NCBI GenBank assembly: GCA_024803745.1
Contig: JANJXV010000049.1
Location: forward strand, 952,501 to 1,016,500
Length of the DNA: 64,000 bases
Direction: 5' to 3'
Source of the DNA: Megascapheus bottae
Lineage: Eukaryota; Chordata; Mammalia; Rodentia; Geomyidae
Shown here: positions 26,061-39,212 of the stretch, piece by piece
How positions within the stretch are numbered: position 1 is the first letter of the stretch
Layout of the letters: each line of letters begins with the position of its first letter
The notes under the pieces: generated by a model
Databases searched by the model: none
Told to the model about the DNA's origin: nothing
What the model saw: the letters and a program-made list of their open reading frames with translations, nothing else
Made by a program: the position numbers and the translations under genes

Positions 26061-29000
26061 TATCCTAACCCTAACCCTAACCCTAACCCTAACCCTAAAC
26101 GTAATGTATCCCTTTCCCTAAACCTAACCCTAACCCTTACCCTAAACCTAACCCTAAACTTAACTCTAACCCTAACCCTAACCCTAACCCTTTCCCTTAC
26201 CCTAACCCTAACCCTAAACCTAACCCTAACGCTAACCCTTAACCCTAACTCTAACCCTGTCCCTAACCCTTACCTTACTCTAACCCTAACCCTAACAATT
26301 ACCCTAACCCTAACCCTAACCCTTACCCTAACCCTAACTCTTACCCTTACCCTACTCCTAAACCTAACCCTAAACCTAACCCTAACGCTTACCCTTACCC
26401 TTACCCTTACCCTAACCCTAACCCTAAACCTTACCCTTACCCTAAACTAACACTAATCCTTACCCTAACCATAACCCTAACTCTAACCCTAACCCTTACC
26501 CTTATCTTAACCCTAACCCTAACCGTAACCCTTACCTTTACCCTAACGCTAACCCTAACCCTAACCTTAACCCTAACCCTAACCCTAACACAAACCCTTA
26601 CCCTAACCCACACCCTAACCCTAACCGTAACCCTAAACCTTACCCTAACCCTAACCCTAACCCTAACCCTAACCCTTACCCTTACCGTAACCCTAACTAT
26701 AACCTTAACCCCAACCCTAAACCTAAACCTAACACTAACCCTAACCCTTACCCTAACCCTAACCCTAACCCTAAACTTAACCCTAACCCTAACGCTTAAC
26801 CTAACCCTAACCCTACGCTTAACCCTAACCCTTAACCTAACCCTAACCCTAAGCCTAACTCTAACCCTAACCCTTACCCTTACCCTTACTCTAACCCTAA
26901 CCCTAAACCTAACCCTAACCCTTACCCTTACCCTAACGCTAAACCAAATCTTAACCCTAACCCTTATCCTTACCCTAACCCTAACCATAACCCTAACCCT
27001 AAACCTAAACGAAACCATAAACTTAACCCTTACCATTACCCTAACCCTAACCCTAAATCTAACCGTAACACTTACCCTGACCCTAACCCTAACCCTAACC
27101 ATAATCCTAACTCTAACCCTAAACTTAAATGTAACCCTTACCCTTACCCTAACTGTAACCCTAACCCTAACCCTAACCCTTACCCTTACCCTAACCATAA
27201 CCCTAACCTTACACCTAACCCTAACCCTAACCCTTACCCAAACCCAAACTCTAACCCAAACTCTTACCCTTACCCTTACTCTTACCCTAACCCTAACCCT
27301 AATCCTTACCATAACCCTAAACCTAACCCTAACCCTTACCCTTTCGCTAACCCTAACCCTAACACTTACCCTTACCCTAACCCTATCCCTAAACCTAACC
27401 CTAACCCAAACCCTAACCCTAACCCTAACCTTAACCCTAACACTAAACCTAACCCTAAACCTTACCCTTACCCTAACCCTAAACCAAACCGTAACCCTAA
27501 ACCTAAACCTTACTCTTACGCTAACCCTAACCCTAAGCCTAACTCTAAACCTAAACCTAAACCTAACACTAACCCTAACCCTAACCCTAAACCTAACAAT
27601 TACTCTTACCCTAACCGTAACCCTAAACCTAAGCCTAACCCTAACCCTAAAACCTAACCCTAATTCTAACCATTACACTTATCCTAACACTAACCCAAAC
27701 CCTAACACTTAATCTTATCCTAACCCCTGCCCTAACCCTAACCCTAACCCTAACCCTAACCTTAACCCTAACCCTAACCCTAACATTTACCCTTACACTA
27801 AACCTAAAGCTTACGCTAACCCTAATTCTAACTCTTTCCCTTACCCTAAACCTAACCCTAACCCTAACCCTAACCCTAAAACTTACCCTTACCGTAAACC
27901 TAACCCTAACCTTACCCTAAACCTAACCCTAACCATAACCCTTACCCTTATCCTAACCCTAACCCTAACCTTAACCCTAACACTTACCCTTACGCTAACG
28001 CTAACCCTAACCATAACCCTAACCCTTACCCTAACCCTAACCCTAACACTAACCTTAACCCTAAATCTAACCTTAACCCTAACCCTTACCCTTAACTTTA
28101 CCCTAACCCTAACCCTAACCCTAACCGTAAACCTAAAAATAACCCTAACCCTAACCCTAACCCTAACCCAAACCCTTATCCTAATCCTAACCCTAACCCT
28201 TACCCTTACCTTAACCCTAACCCTAAACCGAAACCTAAACTTAACCCTAACCCTTAACCTTACCCTTACCCTTACGCTAACCCTAACCCTAAACCTAACT
28301 CTAATCCTTACCCTTATCCTTACCCTAAACTTAACCCTAACCTTAACGCTAACCCTAACCTTAACCCTAACCCTAACACTTACCCTTACTCTAACCCTTT
28401 TCCTTACCCTTACCCTAACCCTAACCTTAACCTAACCCTAACCCTAACCCTAAACCTTACCCTTACCCTAACTCTAACCGTAAACCTAACCCTAACCACA
28501 ACCCTAAACCTAACACTAACCCTATCCCTAACCCTAAACCTAACCGTTATCCTTATGTATCCCTAAGCCCAAACCTAACACTAACCCTAACCCTAACCCT
28601 AACCCTAAGGCTAAACCTTACCCTTACCCTAACCCTAACACTAAACCTAACAGTAACCCTAAACAAAACCCCTAACCCTATCCCTAACCCTAACCCTTAC
28701 ACTTCTTCTAACCCTAACCCTAACCCTAAGACTTACCCTTATCCTAAACCTTACCCTAACCCTAACCCTAACCCTAACCCTAACCCTAACCCTAACATTT
28801 ACCCTTACCCGAAGCCAAACCCTAAACCTGATACAAACCCTAACCCTAACCCTAACCTTACCCTTTCCCTAAACCAAACCCTAAAGCTAACCCTAACCCT
28901 AACCCTAACCCTAACACCTAACCCTAACCCTTACCCTTACCCTAACCCTAACACTAACCTTAAATCCAACGCTAAACCTAACCTACCCCTTACCATATCC

Positions 29001-30630
29001 TTAACCCTAAAACTTACTTTTACCCTAACTATAACCCTAACCCTAACCCTCACCCTTATCATAACTCTAACCCTAACCCTAACCCTAACACTAACCCTAA
29101 CCCCAAACCCTAACCCTTACCATAACCCTAACACTAAACCTAACGTCTAAACCTAACCCCAACCCTATCCCTAACCACTAACCCTAACCCTTCCCTTAAC
29201 CCTTACCCGTATCCTAACCCTAACCCTAACCCTAACACTAACCCTAACCCTAACCCTAACCCTAACCCTTACCCTAAACCTAAACCTAACCCTAACCCTT
29301 ACCCTTACCCTAACCCTAAACCTAAACCTAATCCTAACCCTAACCCTAACCCTTACCTTACCCTAACCCTAAACCTAACAGTAATCCTAACCCTAACCCT
29401 AACCCTTACCCTTACCCTAAGCCTAACCCTAACCCTAAACCTTACCCTTACCCTAACCTTAACCCTAACCCTTACCCTAAACTTAACCTTATCCCTAACC
29501 CTAACCTTTACTCTTACCTTAACCCTAACCCTAACCCTAACACTAACCTTTACACTTACCCTAACCCTGAACCGAAGGCTAACGCTAACACTAAACCTAA
29601 CACTTACCCTTAGCCTAACCCTAACCATTACCCTAACCCTAACCCTAAACCTAAACCTAACCCTAACCCCTAAACCTAACCCTTAACTAAACCCTAACCC
29701 TAACCCTAACCCTTACCATTACACTAACCTAAATCTAAACCTAACCTGAACCCTAACCACAACCCTTACCCTAACCATAAGCTAACCCTTACCCTAAACG
29801 TAACCCTAACCCTAAACCTAACCTTACCCTAACGCTAAACCTAACCCTTACCGTTAAAGTAAGCATAACCGTAAACCAAACCATAACCCTAACCGTAACC
29901 CTAACCTTAACTCTAACCCTATCCCTAACCCTTAACCATACCCTAACCCTAACCCTAAACCTAAAAATAACCCTAACCCTAACCATAACCATTACCTTTA
30001 CCCTAACCCTAAACCTAACCCTAACCCTAACCCTACCCCTAACCCGGAACCCTAACCCTAAAAGTAACCCTAAACCTTACCCTTATCCTAACACTAACCC
30101 TAACCCTAACCCTAATACTTACCCTTACCCTAACCCTAAACCTAACCATAACCCTATCCCTTACCCTAAACCTAACTCTAACCCTAACCCTTACCCTTAC
30201 CCTAATCCTAAACATAACCCTAACCCTAACCCTAACCCTTACACTAAACCTAACCCTAACCCTTACCCTACCCATAACCCTAACACTAACCCTAATCCTT
30301 AACCTTACCTAACCCTAACCTTAACCATTACCCTTAAACTAACGCTAACCATAACCCTAACCTTAACCCTAACACTAACCCTACCCCTTACCCTAACCCT
30401 AACCCTAACCCTAACACTTACCCTAAACTTAACCTTAACACTAACCCTAACACTTACCCTTACCCTAACGCTAATCCTAACCCTAACTCTAACCCTAACC
30501 CTTACCCTTACCCTAACCGTAACCCTAACCTTAAACCCAACACTAAACCTAATCCTAACCCTAACACTAACCTTCACACTTACCCTAACCCTAACCCTAA
30601 GGCTAATGCTAACCCTAACCCTAACCCTAA
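26061..30630. repeat. Diverged telomeric array, low internal repetition
   Basis: This part keeps the hexamer but shows no obvious tandem HOR inside the window region itself. It is repeated once at long range, as 59648-64000. It contains several short strings that depart most from CCCTAA: gtaatgtatccc near 26101, ccttatgtatccctaagccc at 28551 and aacctgatacaaacc near 28825. Relative to it, the second copy lacks 48 bases near 27060-27110 and about two hexamers in the canonical run at 28753-28796. No gene is visible in any frame beyond the dipeptide frames. Confidence 0.75.
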
Positions 30631-31158
30631 CACTTACCCTAATCTAACCCTAACACTAAACCTTACCCTAACCCTAACCTAACCCTTACCCTAACCCTAA
30701 ACATAACCCTAACGCTAACCCCTAACCCTAAACCTTAACCTAACCCTAACCCTAACCCTAACCCTTACCCTTAACCCTAACCCTAACCCTAACACTTACT
30801 CAAACCCTAAACCTAATCCTAACTCTTACCCTTACCCTAACCCTAACCCTAAACTTAACCCCAACCCTAAACCTAACCCTAACCCTAACCCTTACCCTAA
30901 CACTTACCCTAACCCTAACCATAACCCTAACACTTACCCGTACCGGAATATTAACCCTAACCCTAACCCTTACCCTAACACTAACACTAACCCTAACCCT
31001 AAACCTAACACTTACCCTAATCTAAACCTAACACTAAACCTACCCTAACCCAAACCTAACCCTTACCCTAACCCTAAACATAACCCTAACGCTAACCCCT
31101 AACCCTAACCCTTAACCTAACCCTAACCCTAACCCTAACCCTTACCCTTAACCAACCC
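30631..31158. repeat. Pair of ~150 bp direct repeats at an offset of 378 bp
   Basis: cacttaccctaatcta opens both copies (30631 and 31009). Both then run through acataaccctaacgctaacc and a cctta-rich end for about 150 bases with a few substitutions and small indels. The offset is 63 hexamers exactly. The DNA between them is ordinary degenerate array, including the off-consensus string cgtaccggaatatt near 30940. Confidence 0.6.
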
Positions 31159-31584
31159 TAAACCTAACTCTAAACCTAACCCTAACCAAAACCCTTAACC
31201 TAACCCTAAACCTAACCCTAACACTTACCTTTAACCTAAACCTAAACCTAACTCTAAATTTAACCCTAACCCTAACCCTAAACCTAACCCTTACACTTAT
31301 CCTAACCCTAACCCTAACCCTAACACTTCCCCTTAACCTAACCCCTATCCTAACCCTAACCCTAACCTTTACCCTAACCCTAACCCGAACCCTAAGCCCA
31401 ACCCTTTCCCTAACCTAACCCTAACCCTTTTCCTTACCCAAACCCTAACCCTAAACCTACCCTAACCCTAACCCTAACTCTAAACCTAACCCTTCCTCTT
31501 ACCCACCCTAACCGAACCCTAACCCTAACCCTAACCCTAACCTTAACCCTAATCCTTACCCTAAACCTAACCCTAACACTAACC
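31159..31584. repeat. Degenerate telomeric array, more irregular than average
   Basis: CCCTAA variants with unusually frequent irregular strings, for example ccctttccctaacctaacc near 31402, cttttccttacccaaacc near 31427 and ccttcctcttacccaccc near 31491. No higher-order copy was recognised for this stretch. Nothing suggests a gene. Confidence 0.6.
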
Positions 31585-32030
31585 CTAACTCTAAACCTAA
31601 CCCTAACCCTAACCCTAAACCTTACCCTTACCCTAACCCGAACCCTAAACCTAACTCTAACCCAAACCCTACACCTAACACTAACCCTAACACTAACCCT
31701 AACGCTAACCCTTACGTAACCCTAACCCCAAACCTAACTCTAACCCTAACCCTAACCCTAACCCCTAACCCTAACCCTACCCTAAACCTAACCCTTCCAC
31801 TTATCCTAACCCTAAACTTAACCCTAACTCTTACCCTTACCCTAACCCCTACCCTAACCATAACCCTAACCCTAAATCCCTACCCTAACCATAACCCTAA
31901 CCCTAAACCTTACCCTAACTCTAACCCTAACCCTAACCCTGACCCTTACCCTAAACCTAAACCTAACCCTAACCCTAACCCTAACACTTTCCCTTACCCT
32001 AACCCTAACCCTAACCCTAAACCTATCCCT
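31585..32030. repeat. Diverged second copy of 25585-26040
   Basis: The order of marks matches the end of the alternating-subunit array: ctctaacccaaaccctacac (31656 against 25626), cccttccacttatcc (31791 against 25825), two ccctaccctaaccataac strings (31848 and 31879) and cactttccctta (31984 against 26014). The internal part with ctaaaactaaccc is missing, so this copy is shortened. It links the right part of the second family to its main array. Confidence 0.68.
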
Positions 32031-32820
32031 AACCCAAACCTAACCCTAACCCTTACCCTAACCCTAAACCTAAACCTAACCCTAACCCTAACACTAACCA
32101 TAACACCTAACCCTAACCCTAAACCTAACCCTTATCCTAACCCTAAACTAACCCTAACCCTAACCCTAACCCTGAACCTAACCCTAACCCCTAACCCTAA
32201 ACATTACCATAACCCTAACCCTAAACCTAACCCTTACACTTACCCTAACCCTAACCCTAACCCTAACTCTAACCCTAACCCTAACACTAACCCTCACCCT
32301 TACCCTAACCCTAACCCTTACTCTAACCATAACCCTAAACTCAATCTTAACCCTAACCCTAACCCTAACCCTTACCCTTACCCTAACCCTAACCCTAACC
32401 CTCACACTTACCCTAACCCTTACCCTAACCCTAATCCTAACACTTACCCTATCCCTAACCTTAACCCTAACCACATCCATAACCCAGAGCCTAGCCCTAA
32501 CCCTAACGCTTACCCTTACATTTACCCTTCCCTAACCCTAACCCTAACCTTAACCCCAACCCTAAACCTAACCCTAACCCTAAGCATAACCCTAACCCTA
32601 ACACTTACCCTTACCCCAACCCTAAGCCTTATCCAAACACTAACCCTAACCCTAACCCTAACCCTTAAACTAACCCTAACATTAACCCTAACCCCTAACC
32701 CTAACCCTTAACCTTAACCTAACCCTAACCCTAAAACTAACCCTAACCATAATCCTAACCCTTACCCTTACCCTAAACCTATCCCTAAACATAACACCTA
32801 ACCCTAACCCTGACCCTAAC

Positions 32821-32910
32821 CCTTACCCTAACCATAACCCTAACCCTAACCCTTACCCTAACCATAACTCTAACCCTAACCCTAACCCTTACCATAACCC
32901 TAACCCTAAC
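32821..32910. repeat. Local tandem blocks of 30, 36 and 24 bp
   Basis: Three adjacent blocks each begin with ccttacc and contain ccataac: 32821-32850, 32851-32886 and 32887-32910. Their lengths differ by whole hexamers. This looks like slippage amplification of a five-hexamer block. Confidence 0.65.
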
Positions 32911-33118
32911 CCTTACTCTAACCCTAACCCTAAACTTAATCTTAACCCTAAACCTAACCCTAACCCATACCCTTACCCTAACCCTAACCCTAACCGTCAC
33001 CCTTACCCTAACTCTTACGTTAACTCTAACCCTAACCCTTACGCTATCCCTAACCCTAACCCTAACCTCAACCTTAACCCTAAGCCTAACCGTAACCCTA
33101 AACCTTACCCTTACCCTT

Positions 33119-33149
<31 letters not shown>

Positions 33150-34122
33150 CCATAACACTTACCCTTAACCTAACCCTAATCCTAACCTTAACCCTATCCC
33201 CTAACCCTAACCATAACACTTACCCTTACCCTAAACCTAAACCTAACCCTAACCCTAACCATAACACTTTCCCTTACCCTAAACCTAAACCTTACCCTAA
33301 CCCTAACCCTAAAACTTACCTTACCCTAAACCTAACACTAACCCTTACCCTTATCCTAACCCTAACCCTAACCCTAACACTTACCCTAACCCTAACCCTA
33401 ACCATAAACCTAACACTTAACCTAAGCCTAACCCTAAACCTTACCCTTACACTAAACCTAACCCTAAACCTAACCATAACCCTAACACTAACCCTAACCC
33501 TTACCCTTAACTTAACCCTGACCCTAACCCTTATACTTACCCTAACGCTAACCCTAACCCCAACCTTAACCCTAACTCTAACCCTAACCCTTACCCTTAC
33601 CCTAAACCTAACCATAACTCTAACCCTAACCTTAACCCTATCCTAACCCTTACCCTAACCCTAACCCTAACCGTTACCCTAACCATAACCCTAACCCTAA
33701 CCTTAACCCTAACCATAACCATAACCCTTACCCTTACCCTAACCCTAAACCTAACCCTAAGCCTAAACTTAACCCTAACCCTAACTCTAACCCTAACCCT
33801 TACCCTTATCCTAACACTAACGCTAACCCTAACCCTAACACTTACCCTTACCCTAACCCTAAACCTAACTCTTACCCTAACCCTTACCCTAACCCTAACC
33901 CTAAGCCTTACCTTTACCCTAATCATAAACCTAACCCTAACCCTAATCCTAACTCTAACCCTTACCTTACCCTAACCCTAACCCTAACACTAACCCTAAC
34001 CCTAAACCTTACGCTTACCCTAAACCTAAGCCTAAACCTTACCCTAACCATAACCCTAACCCTAACCATAATCCTTACGCTTATCTTAACCCTAACCCTA
34101 ACCCTAACCCTTACCCTTGCCC

Positions 34123-34290
34123 TAACACATACCCTTACCCTAAACCAAACCCTAACCCTAACCGTAACCCTACACCTAACCCCAATCCTTACCCTTATCT
34201 TAACCCTAACCCTAACCTTAACCATAACCCTAACCCTAACACATACCCTTACCATAAAACAAACCCTAACCCTAACCGTAACCCTAAACA
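34123..34290. repeat. Direct repeat pair at an offset of 114 bp
   Basis: taacacatacccttacc at 34123 and 34237 is followed in both places by a caaaccctaaccctaaccgt string, with minor differences. The offset is 19 hexamers. Confidence 0.6.
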
Positions 34291-37200
34291 AACCCTAACC
34301 CTAACCCTAACACTAACACTTACCCTAACCCTAACCCTAAACCTAACCCTTACCCTTACCCTAACCGTAAACTTACCCCAACCCTAACCTAACACTAACA
34401 CTAACCCTAAAACTAACCATTACCCTAACCCTAAACCTAAACCTAACCCTAACCCTAACCCTAACCCTTACCCTAACGCTAACCCTAAACCTAACCCTTA
34501 CCCTAACCCTAACACCAACCCTAACCCTAAACCTAACACTAGCCCTAACCCTTACCCTTAACCATAACTTAACCCTAACCCTAAACCTAACCCTAACCCT
34601 TACCCTGAACCTAACCCTAACCCAAACCTTAACCCTAACCCTAACCCTAACCCTAACCTTAACCCTAACCCTTATCCTTACCCTAACCCTAACCCAAACC
34701 CTAACCCTAAACGTAACCCAAACCCTAAACCTAATCCTTACCCTTACCCTAACCCTAACCCTAAACCTAAACCTAACCCTAACACTAACCCTAACCCTTA
34801 CCCTAAAAATAACCCTGGCCCAAACCCTAACCCCTATCCCTTACTCTTACCCTAACCCTAACTCTAACCTTACCCCTAACCCTAACACTAAACCTTACCC
34901 AAACCCAAACTCTAACCCAAACTCTTACCCTTACCCTAACCCTAACCCTAACCTTAATGCTAACCCTAAACCTAACTTTTCACTAAGCCTAACCCTAATC
35001 CTAAACCTAACCCTAAACCTAACCCTAACCCTTACCCTTTCACTAAACCTAACCCTAACCCTAACACTTACCCTTACCCTAACCCTAACCCTAACCTAAA
35101 CCTAACCCAACCCCTAAACCTAACACTAACCTTAACCCAAACACTAAACCTAAACCTAACCCTTACCCCTACGGTAACCTAACCCTAAACCAAAACCTAA
35201 ACCTAACTCTAAACCTTACCATTACCCTAACCCTAACCCAAAACCTAACCCTAACCCTAACCCTTAACCTAACACTAACCCCTAACCCTAACCCTAACCC
35301 TAACCATTACACTTATCCTAACCCTAACCCTAACCTAACACTTACTCTTACCCTAACCCCTACCCTAACCCTAACCCTAACCCTAACACTTACCCTAACC
35401 CTAACCCTAACCCTAACCCATACTCTTACCCTAAACCTAAACCTAACCCTAACCTAACCCTAACCCTTTCCCTTACCCTAAACATAACCCTAACCCTAAC
35501 CCTAAAACTTACCCTAAACCTAACCCTAACCCTAACCCTTACCCTTATCCTAACCCTAACCCTAACCCTAACACTTACCCTTACCCTAACCCTAAACCTA
35601 ACCATAACCCTAAAACTTACCCTAACCCCAACTCTAACCCTAACCCTTACCCTTAACCTAATACTAAATATAATCCTAAACCTAACACTAAACCTTACCC
35701 TTACCCTAACCCTAACCCTAACCTTAATCCCAAACCTAACCCTAAATCTTACCCTTACACTAAACCTAACCCTAACCCTTACCCTAACCATAACCCTAAC
35801 ACTAACCCTAAACCTTACCCTTACCTTAACCCTAACCCTAACCCTCAACCTTAACCAAACAGTAACCCTAACCCTAACTCTAACCCTAACCCTAACCCTT
35901 ACTCTAACCCTAACCCTAAACCTTACCCTAACCCTAACTCTAACACTAACTTTAACCCTAACCTAACCCTAACCCTTACCCTAAACCTAAACCTAAACCT
36001 AGCCCTAACCTTAACCCTAACCAAACCCTATCCCTAACCCTTACCCTCACCCTAACCCTAAGCCTAAACCTCACACTAACTGTAACCCTAAACCTAACCC
36101 TTACCCTTACCCTAGCCCTAACCCTAAACCTAACTCTAACCCTAACCCTAACCCTAACCTAACCACGAACCCTAACCCTAACCTAACCCCGAACCCTAAA
36201 CCGAACCATAACCCTAACACTAACCCTTACCCTTATCCTAACACTAACCGTAAACTAACCCTAACACTAACACTTACCCTTACCCTAACCCTAAACCTAA
36301 CCCTAACCTTAACTCTTACCCTAACCATAACCGTAACACTAACCCTAACCCTTACCCTTACCCTAATCCTAAACCTAACCCTAACTCTAACCGAACCCTA
36401 ACCCTTACCCTTACCCTAACCCTAACCCTAAACCTAACCCTAAAACTTACCCTTACCCTAAAGAAAACCCTAAACCTTACCCTTACCGTAAACCTAACCC
36501 TAACCCTAACCTTAACCCTAACTCTTACCCTTACCCTTTTGCTAAACCTAACCCTAACCCTAACCCTAACCCTAAACCACAAAGTAACCCTAAACATAAC
36601 CCTTACCCTTACCCTAACCCTAACCCTAACCCCTAACCCTAACCATAAGCCTAACCCTTAACCTTACCCTAACCCTAACCCTTACCCTTACCCTAACCCT
36701 AAACCTAACCTTGACCCTAACCCTAACACTTACCCTAACCCTAACCCTAACCCTAACCATTAACGTTACGGTAACCCTAACCCTAAAATTAACCCCAACC
36801 CTAAACCTAAACCTAACCCTAACCCTTACCCTAACCCTTATCCTAACCCTAACCCTAAACCTAACCCTAACCCTAATCCTAACACTTACCCTAGCCTTAA
36901 CCCTAACCCTTACCCTAACTCTAACCCTAACTCTAACCTTAACCCCTAACCCTAAACCTTAACCTAACCCTAACCCTCAGACTAACCCTAACCCTTACCC
37001 TTTCCCAAAACCTAAACCTACCACTTACACTTACCCTAACCCCTACAGTAACCCTAACCCTAACCCTTACCTTAACCCTAACCCTAACCCTAACTGTAAC
37101 CCTAAACCAAAACCTATCCCTAACCCTAACCCTAACCCTTACCCTAATCCTAACGCTAACCCTTACCCTAACCCTAACCATAACCCTAACCCTAACCTTA

Positions 37201-37550
37201 ACCCTCAACCTAACCCTAACCCTAACCCTTACCCTTACTCTAACCCTAACCCTAAAGCTAACCCTAACTCTAACCCTAACCCTAACCTTAACCTTAACCC
37301 TAACCTAACCCTTCACCTTACCCTAAACCAATCACCAACCCTAACCCTACCCTAACCCTAACCCTTACCCTTACCCTAACCCTAACCCAAAGCCTAACCC
37401 TAAACCTTACCCTTACCCTAAACCTAACCCTAAACCTTATCCTAAACGTAACCCTAACCCTAACCCTAAACCTTAACCTTACATTAACCCTAACCCTAAC
37501 CCTAATCCTTACAGTTACCCTAACGCTAACCGTAACCCTGACCATAACCC

Positions 37551-37600
37551 TAAACCAAACCGTAACACATGCTGTTACCGTAAAAAACACACTAACCCTA
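37551..37600. other. Off-consensus island with a short inverted repeat
   Basis: This is the stretch that departs most from the hexamer: gtaaca (37562-37567), loop catgc, tgttac (37573-37578), then cgtaaaaaacacac. The arms are perfectly complementary over 6 bp. The island is preserved in the second 8.34 kb copy (arms at 45899-45904 and 45910-45915), where one A has become C in the following run. A 6 bp arm can arise by chance, and no function is implied. Confidence 0.55.
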
Positions 37601-38384
37601 ACCGTACCCCTAAACATAACCCTTACTCTAACCATAACCCTAACCCTTACCCTAACCCTAACCCTAAATCTAACCCTTACCCTTAAGGTAACCCTAACCC
37701 TAACCTTAACCCCAACACTAAACCTACCCTAACATTAACCCTAACCCATACCCTTACCATAACCCTAACCCTAACCCTAACCCTAAACCTAAACCTAACC
37801 CTAACCCTTACCCTTACCCTTACCCTAACCCTAACCCTAAACCTAACCCTAACCCTTACCCTGACCCTAATCCTAACGTTAACCCTAACCCTAACCCTAA
37901 CCTTAACCCTAACCCTTACCTTACCTTAAACCTAACCATAACCCTAACCCTAAACCTAACACTAACCCTAAACATAAACCTTACCCGTATCCTAACCCTA
38001 ATCCTAAACCTATCCGTAAACCTTACCATGACCCTAACCCTTACCATAATCCTAACTCTAACCCTAAACTTAAACCTAACCCTTACCTATACCCTAACCC
38101 TAACCCTAATCCTAAACCTAAACCTAACACTAACCCTAACCCTTAACCTAAAAATAACCCTGGCCCTAACCTTAACCCTAACTCTTACCATTACCCTAAC
38201 CCTAACCCTAACCTCACCCCTAACCCTAACCCTAATCCTTACCCATACCCTAACCCAAACTCTAACCCAAACCCTTACCATCACCCTAACCCTAACCCTA
38301 ATCCTTAACCTAACGCTACCCTAACCCTAACCCTTACCCTTTCGCTAAACCTAACCCTAAATATAACACTTACCCTAACCCTAA

Positions 38385-39205
38385 CCATAACCCTAAACCT
38401 AACCCTAAACCTAACCCTTACCCTAACCCTAACTCTAATCCTAAACCTAAACCTTACCCTTACCCTAACCCTATCCCTAAACCTAAACCTAACCCTACCA
38501 CTTACCCTTACCATTACACTAACACTAACCCTTAACCTAACCCTAACCCTTGCCCTTACCCTAACCCTAACCCTAACCATAACCCTAACCCTAAACCTAA
38601 CCCTAACCCTAAACATAAAACTTACCCTTACCCTAACCCTAATCCTAAACCTATCCGTAAACCTTACCGTGACCCTAACCCTAACCATAATCCTAACTCT
38701 AACCCTAACCTTAACCCTAACCCTTATCCTTAGCCTAACCCTAACCCTAACCCTAACCCTAACCCTAACCCTAACCCTTACCCTTACAATACCCCTGGCC
38801 CTAACCCTAAACCTAACCCTTACCCTTCCCCTAACCATAACCCTAAACCTAACCCTAACCCTAACCCTTACCCTAACCCTAACTCTAATCCTAAACCTAA
38901 ACCTTACCCTTACCCTAACCCTATCCCTAACCCTAAACCTAACCCTACCACTTACCCTTACCATTACACTAACACTAACCCTTAACCTAACCCTAACCAT
39001 TGCCCTTACCCTAACCCTAACCCTAACCATAACCCTAACCCTAAACCTAACCCTAACCCTAAACATAAACCTTACCCTTACCCTAACCCTAATCCTAAAC
39101 CTATCCGTAAACCTTACCGTGACCCTAACCCTAACCATAATCCTAACTCTAACCCTAACCTTAACCCTAACCCTTATCCTTAGCCTAACCCTAACCCTAA
39201 CCCTA
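38385..39205. repeat. ~450 bp tandem duplication inside the 8.34 kb unit
   Basis: The marks aaccataaccctaaacc (38385, 38834), ctatccctaa (38471, 38921) and cccttatccttagcc (38722, 39172) repeat at 449-450 bases, 75 hexamers. In the second 8.34 kb copy the same pair is spaced 444 (46808, 47252), one hexamer less. A single further copy of the segment lies at about 41.16-41.45 kb. Confidence 0.8.
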
Positions 39206-39212
39206 ACCCTAA

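Larger units (their letters stand above)
18375..30477. repeat. Long-range (~33.6 kb) super-repeat, copy A
   Basis: About 12.1 kb that recurs, in the same order and orientation, at 51985-64000. It spans the end of the 2.05 kb repeat, the ccccagcactta segment, the alternating-subunit array and the diverged array to 30477. Offsets drift only from about 33,604 to 33,523. Whether the true period is ~33.6 kb cannot be decided, because the window ends before the second copy reaches the equivalent of 34.95 kb. Confidence 0.82.
32031..34950. repeat. Diverged telomeric array with small local tandem repeats
   Basis: Hexamer variants continue. Local structure includes 30, 36 and 24 bp blocks at 32821-32910 and a 114 bp offset pair near 34123 and 34237 (taacacatacccttacc). 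Elsewhere the variants look dispersed. The end of the block, 34899-34925, carries the cccaaactctaacccaaact type string that also occurs at 27240-27262 and 38249-38270. No gene or RNA is visible. Confidence 0.65.

Noticed and set aside
28551..28575. Remnant of a gene or unique insert at ccttatgtatccctaagccc
   Set aside because: Too short, and it can be reached from the hexamer by a few substitutions. It is kept only as a mapping tag.
37551..37600. Hairpin at gtaaca/tgttac as a terminator or RNA element
   Set aside because: Six base pairs with no GC-rich stem and no transcription unit nearby. Arms of this size are expected by chance in 64 kb.
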